Origin: Molossus alvarezi
Lineage: Eukaryota > Chordata > Mammalia > Chiroptera > Molossidae
Assembly (NCBI GenBank): GCA_037176705.1
Contig: CM073886.1
Span: 128,742,001 to 128,806,000, forward strand
Reading direction: 5' to 3'
Length of the DNA: 64,000 nucleotides
Part shown: piece by piece, positions 1 to 9,099 of the stretch
Layout: each line of letters starts with the position of its first letter
How positions within the stretch are numbered: the first letter of the stretch is position 1
Notes under the pieces: model-generated
Databases searched by the model: none
What the model saw: only the letters and a program-made list of their open reading frames with translations
Told to the model about the DNA's origin: nothing
Made by a program: the position numbers and the translations under genes

Positions 1-118
1 GCTCCATCCCCAGTGGGGGGCGTGCAGGAGGCAGCCGCTCTATGTTTCTCACACTGATGTTTCCATCTCTCTCTCCCTTCCTCTCTCTATAAATAAATAA
101 ATAAAAACATATTTTTAA
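1..118 (+). repeat. Ves-type SINE, 3' part (cut by window edge)
   Basis: Contains the SINE body from GATCCCCAGTGGGGGGCGTGC-like sequence through the CT-rich stretch to an (AAAT)n/A-rich tail. The tRNA-like head lies outside the window. A CTCF-like core is at 10-22. Confidence 0.8.
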
Positions 119-420
119 AAATTAAAAAGTAATGTGATTTCTCCCTATCCCAAAAGCTTCTGTTCTCTGGACTAACTTTTGCTGTTTGATTAGGCTTTCC
201 CTTTTACGATGGTCACTTTTCGCAAAAGTCTCATAATCTGTTTTCCGCTCATGTTAGACGATGGGATACCAAGATCTAATGACATCTCTATGTACGTAGG
301 TGAGGCTTTGGCAAGGTCATCAGGGAATAAATAAAAGTGTTCCTGGCAGACGTTGAAACATCTCCCACTGGAGGTGTTCTTCTCCAGTGTCCGGCCTGAG
401 CAGAACTGACCTGACTGCGC

Positions 421-495
421 ATTCTGACGTCAGCAATGAGCATTCTGACGTCAGCAATGAGCATTCTGACGTCAGCAATGAGCATTCGGACGTCA
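421..495. promoter_or_regulatory. Tandem array of four cAMP-response-element palindromes, 21-bp period
   Basis: A 21-bp unit (ATTCTGACGTCAGCAATGAGC) is repeated three times and followed by a partial fourth. Each unit carries the full CRE palindrome TGACGTCA at 425-432, 446-453 and 467-474; the fourth, at 488-495, is GGACGTCA. The period equals two helical turns, so the sites lie on one face of the DNA. The array is in HCN1 intron 1, about 7.5 kb from the donor. CREB/ATF binding is inferred from the motif only. Chance ORFs that cross it (repeated MSILTSA) have no coding character. Confidence 0.8.
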
Positions 496-1079
496 TGGAG
501 CAGCCCTTATTTCGCCCTCCTGGTCCCAGCCTGGCTCTCCTGGAAACTACTTCCCAGCCAGCAGCTTCGTGTCCTGGTGCCTCTGGGCATCGAGGCAAAG
601 GACTGTGGAAGCGGAATGATTTCTCCATTAGCTTCCTGTTTTCCGAAGTGTGTTCGCTCTCCCTTGTTCTGTGCTTTCTCCTTTCTTCCAGTTGTCCATG
701 TTTCTGTGTGTCTGTGGGGTTTTTAATATTATTTCACAATGATTTCAAGAGGGAGGAAGAATAAACGACTGGGTTTGCTCCATCGCGTTTTCCTGCAGGT
801 TTGGGAAATTGCTGATTTTGGCAGCCTTGTTTCTTTCAAGTAAAAGAGCTGGAGCGTGAGCACGAAGACCCAGAAGGGCTGAGTTCCTGGCGGGCGAGGT
901 CTCACGCTGTCTCAGGGCCCCGTGTCCATGCTGCGGCGCCACCGGTGTGCTGGGCAGGACATGTGCTGGTTGGGACGCACACTTGGAGGCGGCAGTGAGG
1001 AGGGCATTACTGTGGGGACGAAAAGCTTTCTTTGTCTGGATTTATTAATTCTAAGATCGAAGGTGTGCATACCCTGGTT

Positions 1080-1535
1080 GGAGACTAATTCTAAGAAAAG
1101 TGAAAATAGTTCCACCAACTGATGAACAGATAAATCAAAGTGGGTATAATCACACAATGGAACAAAGTGCTGGAGCACAATACATCATGGATGAAACCTG
1201 AAAACATTATGCTACATAGAAACTAACAACAAAAGGCTACATAGTATAGGCTTCCATTGATCTGAAATGCCCAGAAAGTTTTGAGAAATCCATGGGGATA
1301 GAAAGCGTATCAGTACTTGCAGAGAGCTGGGAGGGCAGGAGGAGAGGAGGAAGACGGGAATGGAATGAGCCCTGACGGGGATGGGTTCCTCGGAGTGATC
1401 AAATGCTCTAGAATTGATTATGGTAATGGTTGCACAACTATGAACTTACTAGAGAACATTCAATCATAGAAGTTAAATGAGTGAGTTGCATAGCATCTGT
1501 GTTACATCTCAAAAGTCTGTTAAAAGATAAAGCAT
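1080..1535 (+). mobile_element. Old LINE-1 3' end fragment
   Basis: The text from ACTGATGAACAGATAAATC through AGGCTTCCATTGATCTGAAATG to the G-rich GGAGAGGAGGAAGACGGG and TGCACAACTATGAA segments follows the order of ancient mammalian L1 3' ends (probably an L1M type). There is no open frame, consistent with long decay. Confidence 0.6.
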
Positions 1536-2001
1536 CTGAGAAAGTTGGGCAAGAGAACAGTCTACTGTGTGTATTTTTATGGCATTAGGAGTATAAAACT
1601 GAATAATAATGATGAGGTTGAGGAGCTTAAATTCTACTGGAGAGATACATAAAACATAACTGTAACTTCGGATGAAACAAGAGGCCCAATTGAAAATGAA
1701 AAGAAAGAGAAAGGAAGGTGATCACCATGATTAAACTGAAATCCAGTTGACGAGGAGAACCTAACTATGATGCAGAATAATGAAAAGTGAGAAGGTAATT
1801 CAGGCAGGAGGGTTAAATCACATTAAAATATGAAACAAGGAGAAAACGCTGTGTTCTAGGTGCTGCAGACTCACCCCGTGGCTGGAAAATAGAGAGAAAG
1901 TGAGTAGAATCTGATGAGGCTGCAGAGATAGTTGAAATTATGCAAGTTCTTGTAGCTCATGGGAAGTTTGTCAAATGTATTCCAATGGGAAGCTTATAAA
2001 G

Positions 2002-2488
2002 CAGCGATTTTCAACCGGTGTGCCAAAGGCATTTTCAAAACATGCAACACCTGATTATTGAGTCGGGGTCACTGACCTCTTTTCCCTTATATTGTCAAGT
2101 AAAAAAATGACAACACAACAACAGCTGCCCGGTGTGAATGCCATGGATGGAACCATAAATACATAGGTCATATAACAGAGTTGCATTTTATTGGTTGCAT
2201 TGCATAACAAGGTTGCATCTGATTTGTTAATTCCTGGTACCAGAAATCCTTACAAACGGGCACAGGCACCAAATTTTGACAAAAGTCACTTTGGAGCAAA
2301 ATGGGTAGATAATTACCTTTTTTTTTTTTTTTTTTTGGTAAATCAATCTAAATTATTCCTAGTTTCTTCTCAGATCAGTAAAATTCTGTGGCACACCAGG
2401 AAATATATATTTTTGCTGATCTGAGAAGTGTGCCACAGAATTTTAGCAGTTATGTGTGCCATGAGATGAGAAAGGTAGGAAGTCGCTG
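2002..2488. mobile_element. Non-autonomous hAT-type DNA transposon (MITE)
   Basis: The left end starts CAGCGATTTTCAACC and the right end, read inward on the other strand, starts CAGCGACTTCCTACC. Flanking 8-mers TTATAAAG (1994-2001) and CTTTAAAG (2489-2496) agree at six of eight positions, as expected for an eroded 8-bp hAT target duplication. GTGTGCC-type subterminal motifs occur at 2018-2024, 2428-2434 and 2454-2460, and inverted at 2390-2396. No transposase frame is present. An internal A/T tract (about 2318-2337) and a permuted inverted repeat are inside. Confidence 0.75.
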
Positions 2489-3150
2489 CTTTAAAGGGTT
2501 TTAAGCAGAATGAATACACCACTAGACACGACAATAGTATTTGTCTTTCCACTCTGATGAACCGAACAGAGGACCCTTTTTGACTTTCTGTCCCAAAACT
2601 GCCTGTGCACATCCAGGCAGGAATACCGACCTTGGTGAACCTATATCACTCTTAAAATTTCAAAAGGCGTTTCAACAGTCGGCAGTGTTAACTGGTAAAG
2701 CCCACACGTATGGAATCTCTAACCGGTTCATAGCCAGTAACTCCACTCCCTGAACCCTGCCTAGAGCACAGTGAAGAGAAGGCACACTGATGTCCGCGGC
2801 AGCGGGTCCGTGACACCGAAACACCGAAAATGAACGTGAATACACAAAATCCGTCAAGAGCTGCTAACACTCTGTGTCTAATTAGCCTTACCTCTCTAGA
2901 GTTATCACTAATGCCATCAAAATAAAGCCAGGTCTATGTAAATAAGATGTTCCAAATTGTAAATCCAGGGCATGCAGAATATTGCTACTTTTTGCTTTTA
3001 CTGCATGGTCAGTTAGTAAGTGAAGGAGTTGAAGATTAGGGAGAAATTAACTAATAAACTTGAAAAGATCCATGAAATATATTTTTGTCACTCAAACCTT
3101 GGTCAAATGTTTCAGGTAACGGCTCTACTCAAATATAAGCAACCTCTATA

Positions 3151-3289
3151 TAGAGAGTGGGACAAAAGTAGGTTTATAATTGTTCATACAGAAAAAAAAA
3201 CAACACAGTAATTACTAAATAATAATATAAGAATGAACTCTGTGTTTCAAATACTCACAATTGAAAACCTAGTTTTGCCCCATACTGTA
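3151..3289. mobile_element. Mariner-derived MITE (MARNA-like)
   Basis: The left end reads GAGTGGGACAAAAGTAGGTTT and the right end, inverted, reads TATGGGGCAAAACTAGGTTT, forming roughly 28-bp imperfect terminal inverted repeats with flanking TA. The body (ATAATAATATAAGAATGAAC, CTCTGTGTTTC, ACTCACAATTG) matches the mammalian MARNA-type non-autonomous mariner as I remember it. No coding capacity. Confidence 0.7.
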
Positions 3290-3341
3290 TGGTTACCTGC
3301 ACATAACTGATATAACTGAGCAGTATATATCACACATGCAT

Positions 3342-3348
<7 letters not shown>

Positions 3349-3385
<37 letters not shown>

Positions 3386-3388
3386 ACA
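3349..3388. repeat. (CA)n microsatellite
   Basis: About 40 bp of CA dinucleotides with one AAA interruption, preceded by alternating GC/CA. Confidence 0.95.
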
Positions 3389-3517
3389 GCCAAGAAGGTT
3401 TATTTTGCAAAAACATAGAAAATCTCAGAATGTGTCATGGAGCATCACCGTTTTCCCCTAATTTTTTTTTTTTTTCCTGGAATAATAATTGTAAGTTGAA
3501 CATCAAGATGCCTTCAT

Positions 3518-3772
3518 GCCCTGGCCAGTTTGGCTCAGCAGTTAGAGTGTCACCCTGCAGTCCAGAGAGACCCGGGTTCAGTTCCCGCTATGGGCACGTA
3601 CCTCAGTTGCAGTTCATCCCTGGCCCTGGTTGGGTCGTGTGGGTGGCAACCACTCAATATGTCCCTTTCACATCGATGTTTCTCTCTCTCTGTCTCTCTT
3701 CCTCTCTCTCCCTCCCACTCTATCTGAACAAAAAAAAAAAAAGGAAAAATGTCCTCGAGTGAAGATTTTTAA
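3518..3772 (+). repeat. Ves-type SINE, full length
   Basis: Head GCCCTGGCCAGTTTGGCTCAG with A-box-like sequence and B-box-like GGTTCAGTTCC, then a body with CACATCGATGTTTCTCTC, a CT-rich tract, TCTGAACAAAAA and a tail with GTCCTCGAGTGAAGA. Confidence 0.9.
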
Positions 3773-3795
3773 AAAAAGAAAGAAACAGTAACTGA

Positions 3796-4005
3796 GCCCC
3801 GCCTGTGTGGCTCAGTGGATGGAGCGCTGTCCCATAGACTGAGAGGTCCTGGTTCAGTTCCCAGTCAGGGCACGTGCCCAGTTGCGAGCTTGATCCCCAG
3901 TAGGGGGCGTGCAGGAGGCAGCTGATTGATGCGTCTCTCACATCAATGTTTCCACCTGTCTCTCTCTCAAAAAAAAAATCAATAAAAACATATTTTGAAA
4001 AAAAA
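3796..4005 (+). repeat. Ves-type SINE, second subfamily
   Basis: Head GCCCCGCCTGTGTGGCTCAG, B-box GGTTCAGTTCC, body with the CCAGTAGGGGGCG block (3897-3909) and GCAGGAGGCAGCTGATTGAT, then an A-rich tail. It is flanked by AGTAACTGA (3787-3795) and AGTGACTGA (4006-4014), an eroded target duplication. Confidence 0.88.
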
Positions 4006-4029
4006 AGTGACTGAAAAAATGCACACTTC

Positions 4030-7000
4030 CAAATCTTTCCAATAATGTCACTTTAATTGGGCCTAAAAGTTGTTAGCACCACCAAAAAAACACTTAATTC
4101 AATTAGTGAGATGCAGAAAAGTTCACCTAACTGAGAAAAAAATAAATTCTGCTGGTTAACTTTGGTTGTGTTGACATGGAAAGGAAATAAAAGGAGCGTT
4201 GCTGGGAGAACAGGAGGAACAGCTAGCGCCTTCAGCACAAAGATACCACAACAATGAGCTAATTAGTCTTTAAGCCCAGAGGGATGGACTGTTTCCTCCT
4301 GAGAAGCTCAGGGACACAAAAGGTCTCTCTGACCAACTGTGTAACCTGGCTGAAGCCTCCCTTCGCTACTGGGCACCTCCGTGACCTCTGACGGAGTGTG
4401 AACCCGGAGAGTCCCTTCTTCAGGAAGTGACTCCCCTCTCTAGAGATCTTCTGTACCCATGACACAGGAAGCTTCGCACACAGTTATCGGACTAAGTGAT
4501 GGGATTCAGTGGAAGAGGAAATCTCACCGACTGCAGCAAGATGCTAGCAGGCAAAGCATATGGAATCAGAGCATTATTTGTAAAAGAGCCCTTAAGTTAG
4601 GGTGATCCTACAAAGTGATGTCGGAATCCTCAAAATGGCAAATAGTCTGGTGATAAAAATCTTCCAAGGTAAATTACTGGCATAACAAAAACCATCCACG
4701 AAAGTACTCTAGATGTTCTTTCAGTCGTTGGAAGGATTATACTGTAACTACAGACTGGCTGCCTAAGCACAATGCCTGGCCCCTGACACCTTTCTTTTTT
4801 TTAATTAAATAAGTGAAATGTACAATTTTAGCTAGTAAATACAAAATCACTGTTTGTAATCTCAAAAAAAATCAAATTTAATGTCCAAATTAAAGAGTTG
4901 TGTGTTTTGTTCTCATGAAAGTCAGTAAGAATGACACCATGTCCTCTCTGTGCAAAGATCAGTGTGATCTTATTCTTTAAGGAATGATATTTTCCCTAGT
5001 TTGGGTGATTAGAGATCATGGTATAAACAAAAATGTAAGTTTTTGTCCCTAAATTCTCTAGCTCCCACCCAGCTTTCCTAACAGTATTTGACTCCAGTTC
5101 CGTCCCTGAACGTTTCCACAGCATCCTCTCCTGAGAAAGAAGGGAAACACTCAGCCTCTGCCCTACTTACACCAGAGGTAGGAGAAAACCACCTGCCAGA
5201 CACGGCAATAACTCTCTTGGGCCTCTGCCAGAGGCACCAAGCTAGCTCTCTGGGAGTCTCAGTGGGAGCAGAGCCCTGACGCCCTGGGAAGTGGCAAGAA
5301 ACCAGAAAGTGGAGAGGCATCATCCTGAGAAGGGAGAGATACTAGATCATTAGCCACAGTGCTCAAGTCCTGACATGCCCTGGAGTAGCAGGCTCAAGCC
5401 ACCAGCAGCAGTGTGAGGCTGCCCAAGGAGCAGCTGAGTTAACTTGCCCGGCCGTGCAAAGGTTTATGAAAGTGTCAGGGATAAAACCTTTGGGGATCCT
5501 TACCTTCACCCCCCTCCCCAGTGGAATTTTTTCTTAGGAGTTACTTTCTCAGTCGATAAATGACCAAGCGTATGTTTGGCATCGTAAGAATCATAGCTAA
5601 GAACGTCCCTTGCAAGGTCTCCCTTGGAAAAGGGCCTCAGGCGCACTGATCGCAACCATAACGTGTCTACTGTGTTGAAGATTACTCAATGTTGCTTTTC
5701 CTTTAGACAAAAATACTGTCAGAATTTGGTCTTTCAAATAAGTATCTGATTACTTCTTTAGTTTATTGTTTTAGAAATACTGTACTCATAATTTTTAAAT
5801 TCTATTTTCTAAGATATTATCCTGTTAAAAACCTAAATCAGAGTGACTGTTTAATTTGTCTGACATTTTCCTCTTCCAATTTTGCTATTATTCACACGCT
5901 CCAACGACCCCGTGATGGGATTTGTTTGGAGCACAAGCTCACTTCTTTTCTTAGTCATCTCCTATTTCTTTGAAATGCATGATGAAATTGAACTCTCATC
6001 TGATTTCAATTTCTTCCAGTTTTAAGGAATAGTTCGTTCTTTTTAAAGAGATGTTTGTCTCATATGAACTTGCTTGGGAAAATGTGGAGAATCTTTAACC
6101 TCACGAATTTCACTCATTCTAAAGATTTTGGCACACTATTTCAATTCCTGAAAGATGGCCCTGAATTTTTATCCAGTAAGTGGTAAAAGTTTAATTGTTT
6201 GCTATATGACACCATTTTGAAATAGGGAGCCTTTACACATTGTTCAAAATAAGCAAGCAGCCTCTGTAATCAGTTACTTGAGTGTGAAATTAAAGTTTAG
6301 TATTTTATTTGCATGTGAATACTGAACCAAATATATTTCTGGAAAGACCAAGCTTAATTTTATTATTAAGATTGAAGGCTGTTGTCATGTAGTTTTTTCA
6401 TGGAAAAAAAAAAAAAAGGTAATATATGTTGCAACATATTTCCATTGAGGATTGAGAGAGATAGTATGCCACACACAAGTTCAACCTTTAAAATTCTAAA
6501 GAACATGACAGTCTTACATACTTTATGACAAGGTAATTTATCAATTTGTTCTCCTATAAGTATCTTCCTGGTGGAGGAAACATGTTAGATTATTTAGCAG
6601 ATCTTTCGGTCAAACTCCTTATTTTCTGTGGACTATAAATGTCATTCGGTTTTCTAAGTTCTCTTCTGTTTTTCCAAATAAGCACATTCAAAGCATACAC
6701 TTCCTAAAATCAATTCACTCTATGCATAAATAATAGAGGTTACTGATTTCTGAGATAATACATAACTCAGAGAAAGTGAAGACAGTCACTCCAAGGCTTG
6801 TGTGGCAGGAGTATGGGTTTTCCACAGCTAATGTTATTCAGAACTGTGGACAGCTCCCATTTAGGCCTGAAACTGATAGCAATTTCTCTTAGTTTCTAAA
6901 CATAACTCAAAGTAATCTGCTTTTTTATTGTTTGCTGTTTAATAGACACCTATTAAAACCGCTTCGTTTGCTCGCACACTCCTTTCCCTGATTCCGCTTC

Positions 7001-7369
7001 GAATGAGTTAATTAATTAATCAATGAAGGCCACCCTGAGTTACGAGTTTTGCTTTTGTTTTTGTTTTTGCGCGTATTTTTCATGGAAAGCCCAGCCATAT
7101 CCAAGAGCTAAAATAACGTGGCCGCAGGGTGTGCGCACGCTAATAAGAGGATCTACTTCGCGACCTTCATTTGATAATCTCTAAACATGCTCATAAGCGA
7201 AGGAATACTTGGGTGGCAAACAAGATCAGGAAACGTCTTAATTTTAAGTCTCCCAGGCAGCTACCCTGACAGCTGACAGCTCCCTGCCCTAGTTCTGGAG
7301 CTGGGAAAACGGGAAAGAGGTTTCTGAAACAGACTTAGATTCAAGGTCAAGAAAGGGTGTCCCTGTGTT
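4030..7369. other. Repeat-poor AT-rich part of HCN1 intron 1
   Basis: No SINE, L1 or convincing gene is visible here. The sequence is AT-rich and complex, with an octamer ATTTGCAT (6307-6314), a homeobox-like TTAATTAATTAATC at about 7009-7022 and a poly-A run near 6403-6417. Absence of insertions next to exon 1 would fit conserved regulatory DNA, but conservation cannot be judged without other genomes. The ORFs here are short and unrecognised. Confidence 0.5.
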
Positions 7370-8028
7370 TCAGGAAGGGGCTCTGGGAACACCCGCGAGC
7401 GTTCCGGGGCTCGGCTGCCGGTCATGCCCACGCCCAGCCCGCAGCGCTGCTGGCCCTGAACTCTCAAGCCACGCTGTCCGAGGGCAGACGCCCGTGCCCA
7501 GCCTGCCGGCCGCTGCCCGCAGAAATGCACTGAGGATGCCCGGCGTCCAGAGCAGAGGGAAACAGATGAACGCCCCGGGCGAGAGCGGCCGGAGCAGCGG
7601 CGACCTGTGGGTGGCTGTCCCTGCCGTCCGTCCCAACCCCTGCTTAGCCCCAGGAGCGCCTCTGCCCCTTGGCGGAGGGACGCGCTTCTCGGGGGGACAA
7701 CAGGCACCCCGAATCCACTTTCTGGCTGCTTCATTACACTCTCACTTCCTAAGAAAAAGTTTCCTAGTGCAACTTAGCACCCTCCCGTCGGAGGTCACCG
7801 TGGCCCTTTCCCGATCCTTCCCCGAAGTTCGCGAAGCAAAGGGGGAGAGGCTCCCGGGATTCTCGGGCCACGGGAACTCCTCGCCGCCCCTCGTCCCGGG
7901 TGGAAATGAGCTGAAGAGCCTGCTCAGCCCGAGCGGGGCCCTGCAGCGCCCCCCCGCCGACCGGCGCCCCGGGGCCCGAGCGAGGCAGGCGCGGGCGGGA
8001 CGCGGGGTTCGGGGCTCGGGGCGCGGAG

Positions 8029-8034
8029 CCTCAC
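8029..8034 (-). other. HCN1: HCN1 intron 1 splice donor
   Basis: On the minus strand the sequence across the exon end reads TTTCAG|GTGAGG, an almost ideal U1 donor. It falls exactly where the HCN1 protein match (HPYSDF + AG of the next codon) stops, which fixes the exon boundary at 8035. Confidence 0.95.
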
Positions 8035-8432
8035 CTGAAATCGCTGTAGGGGTGGATAATCCAGAAGCCTGCAGTTTTAACCCTTTCCTGCTCCTTCTCC
8101 ACCGCCTTCTGGCTGCCAAACATGCGGAGGGAGAATTTGTTGACGCCGGGCTGCAGCATGGAGGTGAACTGCCTCTGCATGAAGCCGTACTGCCGCCGGG
8201 GCCCCTCGGCGTCCTCCAGGCCCCCGGCCGGCTCCTCGCCGCCGCCGTCCACCTTGAAGCACACGGAGTTGCCCAGCTCCTTGGCGCCCGGCCCGCCGCC
8301 CCCCGGCGGGCTGCCCGGCCCCCGGTCGGCCCCGGCCGGGCCCGCGGCCGTCGCGGGCGGCTTGGCGGGGAAGGCGCTGTTGCCATCGTCCCGGCCGCCG
8401 GACGACGAGTTGGGCTTGCCGCCCCCTTCCAT
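8035..8432 (-). CDS. HCN1: HCN1 exon 1 (N-terminal coding exon of the HCN1 pacemaker channel)
   Basis: HCN1 is a plasma-membrane cation channel opened by hyperpolarization and modulated by cAMP; it carries Ih in neurons and photoreceptors. This exon encodes 132 codons plus two bases of codon 133. Seen: start [10 protein letters not shown], a low-complexity Gly/Pro/Ala-rich region (about residues 12-70), then the highly conserved stretch from [12 protein letters not shown] (about 81-92) through [12 protein letters not shown] (about 104-115) to WIIHPYSDF just before the junction. The conserved part belongs to the cytosolic HCN domain that precedes S1; S1-S6 and the cyclic-nucleotide-binding domain must lie in later exons, left of the window. 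The start was chosen because it matches the known HCN1 N-terminus and has a strong Kozak context (G at -3, G at +4). The exon ends CAG|GTGAGG, a consensus donor, leaving a phase-2 intron. The frame is intact. The variable N-terminus differs from the human protein as I remember it, including a run of only three Gly before EEPAGG. Identification is very secure. Confidence 0.97.
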
Positions 8433-8536
8433 GCCCGGGGGCAGCGGCGGGCGGCGGCGCCGGCTCCACTCGCGCCGGGGGCTCGGAGCTGCGGGGCCGG
8501 GGCCGAGCCGGCTGCGCGCGAGCCCGGCTGCCCGTC

Positions 8537-8568
<32 letters not shown>

Positions 8569-8900
8569 TGCTGCTTCCCGCCGGCCGGCTGCTGGCTGCG
8601 CGCCTCGCTCCCGCCGCCGCCGCTGCCCTGAGTGGCTGCGCTCCGGCTGCGCCGCGGCGGGGCTGGGCTGGGCTGCCCGCGCCGGGCGGCTCCGCGGGCC
8701 CGCGTGCCTGCGCCGCCGCCTGCCGCCCCCTGCCGGCCGGAAGGGGCCGCGCGCCGCACGCTCCTCCACGCGCGCTCGCTCCGCTTGTGCCCAGCGTGAC
8801 ATTGACCTCGGGAACCTGGGGGACTCTCTTGCACGTGCGCGGGTCCGTGCGCGTGTACCCAGCGGGGAGAGACGCCCACGGAGCTGGGGGATGTGTGTTC
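8433..8900 (-). promoter_or_regulatory. HCN1: HCN1 5' UTR and core promoter region (approximate)
   Basis: Directly upstream of the HCN1 start lies very GC-rich DNA without a recognisable TATA box, typical of CpG-island promoters with dispersed initiation. Elements seen: a CCG triplet tract, a CTCF-like core at 8722-8737, an E-box CACGTG at 8832-8837 embedded in alternating CG/TG (NRF1-like) sequence, and a GC box further up at about 8991-8998. The transcription start cannot be fixed from sequence; the upper limit given is a guess from where GC content falls. Confidence 0.6.
8538..8567 (-). repeat. (CCG)10 trinucleotide tract in presumed HCN1 5' leader
   Basis: Ten uninterrupted CGG units on the plus strand, CCG in the sense of HCN1, 106-135 nt upstream of the initiator ATG and followed by CTG triplets. 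In the HCN1 reading frame it would encode a proline run; the other frames give Ala or Arg runs. Confidence 0.9.
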
Positions 8901-9080
8901 ATGCAGGAGAAGCAGACACCCGAGCACTCACTGAGACACTCACACCGCCTGAACGCCGTTTGATCATGTTGCAGATGGGGAGCGGGGGAGGGGGCGGGTG
9001 GCTCCCCACGAGAAATTGGTTGTACACGAGAAAGTAAGATTTGACAGTGATGATAAGATGCATGAGCAGAAGGGGAGTTC

Positions 9081-9099
9081 AGTGTGTGTGTGTGTGTGT
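9081..9099. repeat. Short (TG)n microsatellite
   Basis: Nine TG units, about 200 bp beyond the HCN1 CpG island. Confidence 0.9.

Larger units (their letters stand above)
1..8034 (-). other. HCN1: HCN1 intron 1, 5' part (continues beyond left edge)
   Basis: Everything left of the donor is non-coding on both strands apart from chance ORFs. No sequence matching HCN1 exon 2 (S1 and following segments) is found, so the intron runs out of the window. It holds the repeats listed separately, the CRE array at 421-495, and a repeat-poor part next to exon 1. Confidence 0.9.
7370..8880. promoter_or_regulatory. CpG island covering HCN1 exon 1 and promoter
   Basis: CpG dinucleotides and GC content rise sharply at about 7370 and fall after about 8880, in contrast to the AT-rich intron on the left. 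The island covers the coding exon, the 5' leader and about 650 bp of the beginning of intron 1. Because CpG-rich DNA has few stop codons, it also produces long spurious ORFs on both strands (one of 532 codons on the plus strand), which I do not treat as genes. Confidence 0.85.

Noticed and set aside
421..495. CRISPR-like array
   Set aside because: Direct 21-bp repeats without spacers in a mammalian intron; it is a tandem repeat, not a CRISPR.
288..628. ORFs with repeated MLIADVR or MSILTSA across the CRE array
   Set aside because: The 21-bp period is a multiple of three, so every frame is open; no coding character.
7742..8902. 386-codon minus-strand ORF overlapping HCN1 exon 1 in another frame
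   Set aside because: Crosses the HCN1 splice donor without a domain match; a shadow of the GC-rich exon.
7365..8963. 532-codon plus-strand ORF across the CpG island
   Set aside because: It is antisense to HCN1 exon 1 and arises from low stop-codon frequency in GC-rich DNA; composition is Pro/Ala/Arg/Gly-rich with no domain.
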